Source: Actinomycetes bacterium
Lineage (GTDB): Bacteria > Actinomycetota > Acidimicrobiia > Acidimicrobiales > RAAP-2
Length of the DNA: 9,293 nucleotides
Assembly: GCA_021850345.1 (NCBI GenBank)
Contig: JAJZMN010000094.1
Span: forward strand, 1 to 9,293
Direction of reading: 5' to 3'
A program made the position numbers and the translations under genes. Below, piece by piece: positions 1 through 6,811 of the stretch. The notes under the pieces were generated by a model. It was not told where the DNA came from. It did no database searches and saw nothing but the letters and a program-made list of their open reading frames with translations. The number at the start of each line of letters is the position of its first letter. The first letter of the stretch is position 1.

Positions 1-118
1 ACCGGCTCCCTGGGCTCGCCGGATTGCGCCTGGTCCAAGGGGCAGTCGCCGGCTTGCACGCGCCCGCACGGTGACGCACGGTCCCGCGCTCGCCCAGGCC
101 TGAGGCGCCTGCTTTTGC

Positions 119-415
119 ATGAGTCGGATCGGGTACCATCAGCTGTCGGTGGTGACCTTCGTACTCGGACTGGTCCTGGGCGGGCTCATCATCGGGGCCC
201 TCGGTCGCTTGGTTGTCCCGGGCCCGAATCCGATTGGAATCCTGCGCACGATCCTTGCGGGACTCGCTGGTTCGTTCCTGGGAGGCCTGATCGCACGTCT
301 GGCTCTTGGGATCCGTTACCGGTACTCGTTCGTTATTGCTCTGCTACTTGCCGTCGTCTTCGCCGCTCTGTTCGTGTATCTCTTCGAACGGAGTCGCGGC
401 TCCCGACGGCGCTGA
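119..415 (+). CDS. GlsB/YeaQ/YmgE-type small membrane protein
   Basis: This 98-residue protein is almost entirely hydrophobic. Predicted membrane helices lie at about residues 10-32, 40-62 and 69-89, and a basic tail ends in RGSRRR. The GGLIIGALGRLVVPG stretch followed by NPIG and a second glycine-rich helix is the pattern of the transglycosylase-associated (GlsB/YeaQ/YmgE) family of small inner-membrane proteins. These are often stress-linked, and their molecular role is not settled. The ATG at 119 is the first possible start after an in-frame TGA at 101-103. The ribosome binding site is weak (TGAGG at 101-105, long spacer), so the GTG codons at 149 or 152 are possible later starts. The gene stands alone, followed by a long gap. 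The family call is by recognition of the glycine pattern; the third helix and basic tail are more variable. Confidence 0.8.
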   Translation: MSRIGYHQLSVVTFVLGLVLGGLIIGALGRLVVPGPNPIGILRTILAGLAGSFLGGLIARLALGIRYRYSFVIALLLAVVFAALFVYLFERSRGSRRR

Positions 416-784
416 CCCCCGAAGTCGCTCAGGCGGGTGCGCAGCGCTGGCTCCCCTCGATCGTGACCGGTAGTCCCCCCTGTCGCAGGCCCCGTCGCAG
501 GCGACGATTTCACCGTCGCTGACATTGGAGATCTGGAGCAGATCGGCACAACGCGAACGTCTGCATAGCGCAACTGTACCGACGCCCGCACACCTTGCAC
601 ACGCAGCGCAATGTAGTAGGCCGCCTGCCCAAGGAGATCGGCGCCGGCGGCGACAAGCGACTCGCCACCATCTTTTCGGACCCCGACGCAGGCCGTGCCC
701 TTGCGGCTGCCCGAATTGTAAGTCACCTCATCCGTGAGCACTCGCCGTTCCGTAGAACTCGCGTAGCACCCCCCACAGTTCCAC

Positions 785-812
785 GGATCGGACGTCCGGG
801 ACGCCCGGATCC
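785..812 (+). promoter_or_regulatory. Imperfect hairpin in the leader of the secreted protein gene
   Basis: GGATC at 785-789 pairs with GATCC at 808-812. Inside this, after a small bulge and mismatch, CGTC at 793-796 pairs with GACG at 800-803 around a tiny loop. The structure lies about 67 bases before the GTG start at 879. It could affect mRNA stability or translation, or could be a protein-binding dyad. GC-rich sequence makes such pairings common, so this is only a candidate. Confidence 0.22.
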
Positions 813-860
813 CCCGGTCGCCGCGGCGCCGACCACGCGCCTCAGTGAGCCAACACACCC

Positions 861-869
861 AAGGAGAGG
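861..869 (+). promoter_or_regulatory. Ribosome binding site for the GTG start at 879
   Basis: AAGGAGAGG is close to the ideal anti-16S sequence and sits nine bases before GTG at 879. It decides the start of the large exported protein in favour of GTG 879. The protein read from there opens with a proper signal peptide. Confidence 0.8.
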
Positions 870-878
870 AACTACAAA

Positions 879-3041
879 GTGAGAGAAAATGGGAATGACC
901 GAAGGCGGTGGGCACGAACGCCACTGGCCGTCCTGGCGTCGCTGTTCGCCGTACTGGGTCTCACGGCCGGAGCCGTCCTGACCACGTCGGTCGCCTCTGC
1001 GGCGACTGCCACGGCTCCGCACGGCACAACAGGCACCACCATCAGTCCGCTCCAGTACAACTGTGGCAACGATGCGCCAACCTGCGGGCAGGTCGGCGAG
1101 AACTACGGCTACTACAACGGAAAGAACGTCGAGCTCCTTTACACGGAGAACTATTACTGCGCGCCGACAGTCAGCTCGAAGGACCCGACAACGGGTTGCG
1201 AGGCAGGCAAGCCGCCGGCGTCGACGGACCCGACGGGCACGTCGAAGGACGGCACGTCGCTCGGCAACACCACACATGCACAGACCCTGTACGTCGCGGT
1301 GCCCTTGTTCACACCGCATCCGCCGACGCAGTGCACGGCGACAGCTACGTGCATCGACCACCCTCCCACGATCGACCTGTCGGCTCTGGCGTCTTCCCTG
1401 ACAAAGCCCGCGACAACACCCGCGTTCGACAGGGTTGGGCTTCCTGCTCATGACCACATCGTGGGCACTCGCGCGACAGACAAGCCGGTCTGGTGGAACG
1501 TCGACGTCGTCGCGACCAAGACAGCGACCGCCTTCGGCACGCTGAAGAGCGTCACAGCGATCAAGGCAGCCCTCGCAGCCGGGACCGCAATTTCGGCGCC
1601 GACCAACGTCTACCTCTTCTTCCAAGTGCTCCCGGGCACGGTTCCCCAGGCGACAGCGGCGAACCTCACAGCGACTGCACCGCCGGGACCTGCTGTAGCC
1701 AAAGCGCCGACACCGACACCCGCGGTCACACAGCGCGAGTCCGGTCAGACGTTCACCAATCTGAAGGACACATGCCCGTCGGATGCGCCGACGTGCGAGA
1801 CAATCGGTACTTCCTACGACTGGATCGACGGCCAGACGGTCAGAGCGCTCTACACGGAGCAGTACTTCTGCGATAAGTCCGTCGCGGCGATGTCCGCGAC
1901 TGGTTGCGAAGCAGGCGCTGCGGCGAACACCGTCCCTCCGGGCGTGGCCACAAAGACGGCACCGACGCCGACACACCCGTCCAACGCGAACATCGACCCG
2001 CTCTACATCCCACTTCCGATCTACACGACATCGACTCCGTCGTACCTGCAGTGCCCACCGAGTCCGACGTGCATCGACCACCCCCCGTCGATCGACCTCT
2101 CCCGGTTGGCCTCGGCGCTCGGGGTCAGCACATCGTCGAAGCTCGACACAGTGATGCTGCCGGGACACGATCACCTGCTCACGACGCGCAATGGCGACCA
2201 GCCGGAGTGGTGGGACGTGATCGTGATCCCCGTGACCTCGCCCGCCGGCCTCGAAAAGGTCCAGCAGGCGAAGTCCTACCAGGCCGTCAAGTCGCTAGAG
2301 GGCGTCAAAGGGAGCGGTATCGGCGGTGAAGTCGCGACCAACGTCTACCTCTGGTTCCAGACGCTGCCCGGGTCGACCTCCACACCCACCGTCGCGACTT
2401 CCCCACCGTCTTCCCCCGCCCAGGGCTACCACGAAGTCGCAGCCGACGGCGGGATCTTCAGCTTCGGTGACGCGAGGTTCTACGGCTCCATGGGCGGAAA
2501 ACGGCTTGCGGCCCCGGTCGTCGGGATGGCAGCGACGCCGACAGGCGGCGGGTACTGGCTCGTCGCGGCGGACGGTGGGGTCTTTACGTTTGGCGACGCG
2601 AAGTTCTACGGCTCCGAGGGCGGAAAGCCGCTCGCCAAGCCCATCGTCGGGATGGCGGCGACGCCGACAGGCGGCGGGTACTGGCTGGTCGCCGCCGACG
2701 GCGGGATCTTCAGCTTCGGTGACGCGAGGTTCTACGGCTCCGAGGGCGGAAAGCCGCTCGCAAAGCCCATCGTCGGGATGGCAGCGACGCCGACAGGCGG
2801 CGGGTACTGGCTGGTCGCCGCCGACGGCGGGATCTTTACGTTCGGCGACGCGAAGTTCCACGGCTCCACGGGAGGGGTGCGACTCAACGCCCCGGTGGTC
2901 GGCATGGCCGCAGACGCAGCGACCGGCGGGTACTGGCTGGTCGCAGCCGACGGCGGGATCTTCTCCTTCACAGCGCCCTTCTCCGGCTCGATGGGCGGCT
3001 CGCACCTGAGCGAGCCGGTCGTCGGGATGGCGGCTGCCTGA
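879..3041 (+). CDS. Exported two-domain protein with five C-terminal [10 protein letters not shown] repeats
   Basis: This 720-residue protein is probably secreted or surface-attached. A charged N-terminus (NDRRRWAR) leads into a hydrophobic core at about 14-35 and a likely signal peptidase site ASA|A at 39-42. Two homologous domains follow, at about 58-253 and 295-499. Each has six cysteines in matching places (62, 69, 94, 107, 152, 158 and 299, 306, 331, 343, 392, 398), suggesting three disulfides. Each also has a CIDHPP box, IDLS, an HDH triplet (191-193, 430-432), a WW pair (205-206, 444-445) and a closing NVYL-FQ-LPG. Pro/Thr/Ala-rich linkers separate the domains and precede five 42-residue repeats at 516-720. 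I recognise the repeats from Acidimicrobiia exported proteins; a beta-propeller or surface-binding role is inference. I do not recognise the duplicated domain and assign no activity. The GTG start is fixed by a strong ribosome binding site, and a strong hairpin lies downstream. Confidence 0.93.
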   Translation: MRENGNDRRRWARTPLAVLASLFAVLGLTAGAVLTTSVASAATATAPHGTTGTTISPLQYNCGNDAPTCGQVGENYGYYNGKNVELLYTENYYCAPTVSSKDPTTGCEAGKPPASTDPTGTSKDGTSLGNTTHAQTLYVAVPLFTPHPPTQCTATATCIDHPPTIDLSALASSLTKPATTPAFDRVGLPAHDHIVGTRATDKPVWWNVDVVATKTATAFGTLKSVTAIKAALAAGTAISAPTNVYLFFQVLPGTVPQATAANLTATAPPGPAVAKAPTPTPAVTQRESGQTFTNLKDTCPSDAPTCETIGTSYDWIDGQTVRALYTEQYFCDKSVAAMSATGCEAGAAANTVPPGVATKTAPTPTHPSNANIDPLYIPLPIYTTSTPSYLQCPPSPTCIDHPPSIDLSRLASALGVSTSSKLDTVMLPGHDHLLTTRNGDQPEWWDVIVIPVTSPAGLEKVQQAKSYQAVKSLEGVKGSGIGGEVATNVYLWFQTLPGSTSTPTVATSPPSSPAQGYHEVAADGGIFSFGDARFYGSMGGKRLAAPVVGMAATPTGGGYWLVAADGGVFTFGDAKFYGSEGGKPLAKPIVGMAATPTGGGYWLVAADGGIFSFGDARFYGSEGGKPLAKPIVGMAATPTGGGYWLVAADGGIFTFGDAKFHGSTGGVRLNAPVVGMAADAATGGYWLVAADGGIFSFTAPFSGSMGGSHLSEPVVGMAAA
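2424..3038 (+). repeat. Five in-frame 126-bp tandem units (42 residues each)
   Basis: Units begin at 2424, 2550, 2676, 2802 and 2928; the last is shortened to 37 residues. The consensus runs [10 protein letters not shown], then [12 protein letters not shown] or a variant, GG, and [12 protein letters not shown]. Odd units carry FSF and, in units 1 and 3, DAR. Units 2 and 4 carry FTF and DAK. The first 39 bases after the DGG box are identical in units 1 and 3 (from 2451 and 2703), while the rest of unit 3 follows unit 2 almost base for base. Unit 5 has lost GDARFYG in favour of TAPFSG and ends the protein. Confidence 0.95.
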
Positions 3042-3082
3042 GGACCACCTCTGTGACGGGCTCCAAGTGAGCCGCGACCACA

Positions 3083-3121
3083 CGGCACCGGCTGGCGCTT
3101 CCACCGCGCCAGCCGGTGCCG
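3083..3121 (+). terminator. Strong hairpin downstream of the secreted protein gene
   Basis: A perfect 16-bp stem pairs 3083-3098 with 3106-3121 around a seven-base loop (TTCCACC). It begins 41 bases after the TGA at 3039-3041. No T-tract follows, as is often the case for hairpin terminators in GC-rich actinobacteria. It most likely ends or protects the 3' end of the secreted-protein transcript. Confidence 0.65.
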
Positions 3122-3767
3122 CGTCCGGCGAAAGCTCAGGCTCCGCCTTCGGTGTGAAGGGACCTCGTGGTGCTCCCCGCTGCGCCGCTTCGAGCCGATC
3201 CGACAGAGGGAGACGAATGCCTCGGCATCGGCTGCCGGGATGCAGCACGGCCCACCATCCCACAGGTGTCTGCACCGGCGACCTAACCTCCGCATCGGAG
3301 AACCGGGCCGCGCCGATGGACAGTGAGTGGGTCGGTGCCTTGAAAGCGGTTATCGAACCAACACTCGGCGACCGAAGGTGTGAGGCCGAACCTCGACGGG
3401 AGGCGCGATGTCCCTTCTTCAGGTTGACGTGGACGGGGAGTTCGCGGCGCTGGTCTCAGGTCTGGACGAGCCACCGAGGGCACGTGAAGAGCCACTCCGG
3501 GCGGCGAGGGTACCCGCCGCGATCGCAGGCACGCTGGCGACACTCGCCACAGACACGCTCCTCATCTGGTAGCGCCAACTGCACCTCAGCGCCGACGACC
3601 TCGCCGACACGGTGCACAAGGCGTTCCCCTCGTCCTGAACACGACGCCGCCCCGGCGCGCCGATGGTGGTCGGCGGACCGAGGCAGCTGTACTCGAGGAG
3701 TGGCGTTCAGCTTTTGACAGGCTTGTGAGACGGTCCCGCGCTCACCGACGAGGGGATCTGGTCTCGG
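3122..3767. other. Long gap with one small interrupted reading frame
   Basis: Apart from the short frame at 3408-3638, I see nothing here that is supported as a gene. Longer open frames on both strands are rich in Arg, Pro and Ser and look like by-products of high GC. An ATG at 3217 behind AGAGGGAG has a passable ribosome binding site, but its product has no recognisable domain. A weak hairpin (CGCCGA 3658-3663 with TCGGCG 3670-3675) lies about 95 bases beyond the end of the minus-strand gene at 3768 and could serve as its terminator, though it has no T-tract. Confidence 0.5.
3408..3638 (+). pseudogene. Small hypothetical gene interrupted by an amber codon
   Basis: From ATG at 3408, a 54-residue frame (MSLLQVDVDGEFAALVSGLD at the start) runs to TAG at 3570-3572. 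The same frame then continues for 21 more codons (RQLHLSADDLADTVHKAFP...) to TGA at 3636-3638. Both parts have the strong third-position G/C bias of real genes in this window, and GGGAGG at 3398-3403 is a good ribosome binding site. A CAG-to-TAG change would explain the interruption, giving an ancestral protein of 76 residues. Alternatively, the gene simply ends at 3572 as a 54-residue protein. I do not recognise a family; the segment from about residue 31 to 54 is helical and partly hydrophobic. Confidence 0.4.
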
Positions 3768-4721
3768 TCAGCGTCTTCTCTTCACCGCCGTCGTGGAAGC
3801 TCGAGTCGCGGAGGCCCGCACGAGATACCACGTCCCGCCGAAGGACACGACCTTCTCCCCGTTGGTCTCACGGGGCCCCGTGTCGCCTGCGTAGGTGTAG
3901 AGGGGATAGCCGTTGAAGGTGAGCTGCCGGGCGCCATCTCGGTCCACGGTCCCGAGCTTTCCGCGGACGACGTCGCCAGCGTGCACCGGTCCGACCGGGC
4001 CTGCCACGAGCAAGGGTGGCCAGAGGGCAACGCAACTCCCCCGGCACGGGACCGGCGCGCCTGTCGGCGATTGCAGCACGTAGAGCGTGTCGCTGTGCCC
4101 GGTCGCGAGCACGCTCCCATAGCCGGGAATCGTGATCGCCGTGACGACGTCGCCACCTCCGGTAGCGCTGACGCTTGCCGGCGCCAGCGCGATCGACAGC
4201 GCAAAAGCAAAGCCCGCAGCGAGCGCGAGCGGGAGCACGACCGCGCGTGGAGCCACGGACGAGAGGAAGAACTTGCCAAGTGGGGCGCGGCCTGTGGACG
4301 TACCGACCCAGGCGAGCACCGCGAAGGCAGCGATCTCCATCGCGCCCGAGGCGATGCCCGGCGCGGTGACAACCTCATGGAAGCCGAAGAGCCCCCCGCT
4401 CAGGCTGATCAGGTACCCGCCGAGCGTGGCCATTGCGAACACGGCACCGCCCAACGAGGCAAGGGGGTGGCGCGTCGCCAACACCACCACCGCAAGGGCG
4501 AACGCGGCAGCGGCCTGGAGCACGAAGAGCAGACCGATCGTCGGGATGCTCCCGTACCCACCCGCCAGCGAGAGCTCGAGGTGCTCGGCGCCCGACGCCA
4601 CGAGGAGCAGGGCACCGACCAGCCGGAGACCCACGTGCACCCGGCGCGCCCCGGCGACTTGGGGAGGCGGGGTGCTCCTGACCCCCGGGGCCCGTGTGTC
4701 TGGGGCCGGCGGAGCTGGCAC
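3768..4721 (-). CDS. Membrane protein fused to a Yx(FWY)xxD / Lipoprotein_15 domain
   Basis: This 317-residue protein has two parts. Residues 30-182 form about five membrane helices (near 32-46, 60-82, 88-108, 124-140 and 158-182). The AEHLEL and GSIPTIGLLFVLQ pattern is typical of small actinobacterial membrane proteins of unknown role. Residues 198-301, probably outside the membrane, match the family of Yx(FWY)xxD repeats (PF03640/COG4315 type). They contain a CRGSC pair at 226-230 followed by VALWPPLL, then NGYPLYTYAGD and TNGEKVVSFGGTWYLV. In this family the domain is usually a stand-alone lipoprotein; here it is anchored by helices and has no lipobox. The GTG at 4721 is the most upstream start possible, since an in-frame TAG lies just before it. 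The Pro-rich first 25 residues leave a GTG near 4640 as an alternative. It is transcribed away from the helicase operon. Confidence 0.85.
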   Translation of the reverse strand: MPAPPAPDTRAPGVRSTPPPQVAGARRVHVGLRLVGALLLVASGAEHLELSLAGGYGSIPTIGLLFVLQAAAAFALAVVVLATRHPLASLGGAVFAMATLGGYLISLSGGLFGFHEVVTAPGIASGAMEIAAFAVLAWVGTSTGRAPLGKFFLSSVAPRAVVLPLALAAGFAFALSIALAPASVSATGGGDVVTAITIPGYGSVLATGHSDTLYVLQSPTGAPVPCRGSCVALWPPLLVAGPVGPVHAGDVVRGKLGTVDRDGARQLTFNGYPLYTYAGDTGPRETNGEKVVSFGGTWYLVRASATRASTTAVKRRR

Positions 4722-4841
4722 ATGCGAGTCCTACTACTTCGCCTCGCGGCTGTCCGCGCGGTCGGACAGCGCCCTCTCGATCGGCCAGCAGCACGATCTT
4801 GGGCATGAGCCGTCTGGTGAGCTCTCACCCGGACGACCGCA

Positions 4842-4940
4842 CCCTCGACGACCCGGGGCGGCCAGGCGCTTTCTGCCCATCGACCCGTAGAAGCTCGCGT
4901 TGGCGGAGGTGAAGACGCCTGTCCACCGTGCTGCGCCCGG
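4842..4940 (-). pseudogene. Decayed copy of one [14 protein letters not shown] repeat unit
   Basis: Read on the minus strand, 4919-4854 encodes GVFTSANASFYGSMGRKRLAAP. This aligns with [22 protein letters not shown] in unit 1 of the secreted protein at 879-3041. By eye, the 66 bases differ at 15 positions without gaps. One extra G at about 4853 then breaks the frame, and VVEGA, matching VVGMA, appears in the next frame. Bases 4920-4940 keep a weak trace of the preceding VAADGG box. No ATG or ribosome binding site belongs to it. It is best read as the remnant of a lost paralogous gene. Confidence 0.7.
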
Positions 4941-5011
4941 CTCCCCCCCGAACGCCAATCCACAGGTTCTTCCCGTTGCGCTCCACAGGAACGGGGTGCG
5001 ACCGTAACCGA

Positions 5012-6811
5012 ATGGCCGCCCTCGCCCATTCCCCCGACGAGCGAAGCGTTGCCGCCGAGCCCCTCGCCCCCTACGCGCACCTCGTCGAGCGCCTCTCCTC
5101 GGGCGCGGCGGCGGAGGAGGCGATCTCCCGCATCGTCGACGCCGCCGTCGAGGTCTGGGAACGGCCAGGATTCGACACCTTCGCGTCCCTCGAGCACCTG
5201 CGTTTCGAGCCCTTCGACTACCAGCTCGAGACGGCCGAGGTGGTCCTGCGACGGATGCGCGGGCGGGCGATCCTCGCCGACGAGGTCGGCCTCGGCAAGA
5301 CGATCGAGGCGGGCCTCGTCCTCACCGAGCTCCGGCTGCGCGGGCTGGCCCGCCGCGTGCTCGTCGTGTGCCCCGCCGGGCTCGTCGCCCAGTGGCACGA
5401 GGAGCTCGAGCGCAAGTTCGCGCTCCCGACCAACGTCCTCGAAAGCCACGAGCCGGAACCGGCGGTCGCAGGCTCCGATCCGCCCGTCGCGATCTGCTCC
5501 CTCCCCACCGCGAGGCGCTCCCCCATGCGCGATCGCCTGGTCGACCAGGATTGGGACCTCGTGGTCATCGACGAGGCCCACCGCGCGAAGAACCCCTCCA
5601 CCGCCTCCTCCCGCCTCGTCCGCGACCTCCGGGCGCGCCACCTCCTCCTCCTTACCGCGACCCCGGTGGAGAACCGACTCGCCGACCTGTTCAACCTGGC
5701 GAGCCTCGTGGCGCCCGGGGTCCTCGGCACCGCGAAGCAGTTCAGGTCGCGCCACGGGGGCGACGCCAGCGCCACGCCGCGCGAGCTGTCGGCGTTGCGC
5801 GCCCGGATGCGGGAGGTGATGGTTCGGCATCGCCGGAGCCAGGTCGCGCTCATGCTGCCCCGCCGCCTCGCCGAGACCCTCGTCGTCACGCCCGGCGACG
5901 CCGAACGCGACCTGTACGCGACAGTGGCCGAGCTCGCCCGCAGCGAGGGACGAAGCGCGTCACAGGCCCGGGCGATGGCACTCCGATCCGCCCTTCGCCT
6001 CGCGGGCTCGAGCCCCGCCGCGGTCCGCGGCGTCGCGGCAAAGTTGGGGTGGCGCGACGTAGAGGATCGCGTGGAGGAGCTCCTCGCGACGCGCCACCGC
6101 TCCGCCAAGGCCGACGTGCTCCTGGACGTCCTCGCCCGACTCGGCGCGACGTGGCCGCGCGCGGCCACGCGGGACCTTCGAGACCCCGAGGACGGCGGGG
6201 GCGCCGCCGAGAAGGTCATCGTCTTCACGGCTTACCGCCGGACGCAGGAGCACCTCGCCCAGGTCCTGAATGGCGCCGGCGTCTCCCACGTCCTCTACCA
6301 CGGCGCCCTCTCGAGGCGCGAGAAGGAGGCCGCAGTCGGCGCCTTCCGCTCAGAAGTCCCGGTTCTCCTGTCCACCGAGGCAGCCGGCGAGGGACGGAAC
6401 CTCCAGTTCTGCCACCAGATGGTGAACTTCGACCTCCCGTGGAACCCGATGCAGATCGAACAGCGCCTCGGGCGGCTCCACCGGATCGGCCAGGACCACG
6501 ACGTCGTGGTCGTGAACCTGGTGGCACGCGGCACGATCGAAGAGCGCGTCCTTTCCGTCCTCGAATCCAAGATCAACCTGTTCGAACTGGTCGTCGGCGA
6601 GCTGGACATGATCCTCGGGCGCGTCGAGGACGACTACGACTTCGAGCGGGTCGTCTTCGACGCCCACGTCCAGAGCCGGGACATGGACGAGCTGGGCCAC
6701 CGCCTCGGCGAGGTCGGTGACCACCTCGCGCGAGCGCGTCAGGAGTACCTGCGAACCCGGGAACGCATCGACTCGCTCGTCGGCGGCGAGGAAGACGGGA
6801 CGGAACCGTGA
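5012..6811 (+). CDS. SNF2-family (RapA-like) DEAH helicase
   Basis: From ATG 5012 this is a 599-residue ATP-dependent translocase of superfamily 2. Residue numbers count from that start. FDYQLETAEVVLRRM at about 69-83 is the Q-motif region. Walker A is ADEVGLGKTIEAG at 89-101. Motif Ia is VVCPAGLVAQW, motif II is IDEAH at 186-190 and motif III is LLTATPVEN at 213-221. The second RecA lobe has KVIVFTAYRRTQEHL, then LLSTEAAGEGRNLQ and the arginine-finger box QRLGRLHRIGQ at 484-494. The last 100 residues are helical and charged. The protein is compact, without the N-terminal extra domains of RapA. All catalytic motifs are intact. A GTG at 4928, behind GGAGGTGA at 4905-4912, would add 28 residues, but that extension lies over the repeat remnant and looks non-conserved. 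The next gene overlaps by four bases. Confidence 0.93.
   Translation: MAALAHSPDERSVAAEPLAPYAHLVERLSSGAAAEEAISRIVDAAVEVWERPGFDTFASLEHLRFEPFDYQLETAEVVLRRMRGRAILADEVGLGKTIEAGLVLTELRLRGLARRVLVVCPAGLVAQWHEELERKFALPTNVLESHEPEPAVAGSDPPVAICSLPTARRSPMRDRLVDQDWDLVVIDEAHRAKNPSTASSRLVRDLRARHLLLLTATPVENRLADLFNLASLVAPGVLGTAKQFRSRHGGDASATPRELSALRARMREVMVRHRRSQVALMLPRRLAETLVVTPGDAERDLYATVAELARSEGRSASQARAMALRSALRLAGSSPAAVRGVAAKLGWRDVEDRVEELLATRHRSAKADVLLDVLARLGATWPRAATRDLRDPEDGGGAAEKVIVFTAYRRTQEHLAQVLNGAGVSHVLYHGALSRREKEAAVGAFRSEVPVLLSTEAAGEGRNLQFCHQMVNFDLPWNPMQIEQRLGRLHRIGQDHDVVVVNLVARGTIEERVLSVLESKINLFELVVGELDMILGRVEDDYDFERVVFDAHVQSRDMDELGHRLGEVGDHLARARQEYLRTRERIDSLVGGEEDGTEP

Larger units (their letters stand above)
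416..878. other. Gap without a convincing gene, 5' leader of the secreted protein gene
   Basis: This stretch holds no gene that I can support. Two competing frames cross it. One is a plus-strand frame opening with TTG at 595, with fairly high third-position GC until about 740. The other is a minus-strand frame open across about 740-430. Neither has a good start signal or a recognisable domain, and both run into low-complexity Pro/Arg-rich sequence. A short inverted repeat CGTCG-CAGG-CGACG lies at 493-506 without a T-tract. The right end serves as leader for the exported protein at 879. No clear -35/-10 pair was found. Confidence 0.5.

Noticed and set aside
1..103. Possible 3' end of an upstream gene entering from the left edge
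   Set aside because: More than one frame is open (stops at 72-74 and 101-103), and the residues are Arg/Pro/Ala-rich with no recognisable motif.
723..2174. Minus-strand open frame of 483 codons opposite the secreted protein
   Set aside because: It is Arg/Cys-rich, without a domain, and antisense to a gene with a signal peptide, a strong ribosome binding site and internal homology.
78..3743. Exact 14-bp direct repeat ACGGTCCCGCGCTC at 78-91 and 3730-3743, possible attachment sites
   Set aside because: One such match is not surprising in about 9 kb of GC-rich DNA. There is no integrase, tRNA or other mobile-element gene between or beside the copies.
4409..5830. Minus-strand open frame of 473 codons across the helicase N-terminus
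   Set aside because: It is antisense to the conserved helicase motifs and overlaps the 3768-4721 gene in another frame. Its only meaningful part is the repeat fossil at 4842-4940.
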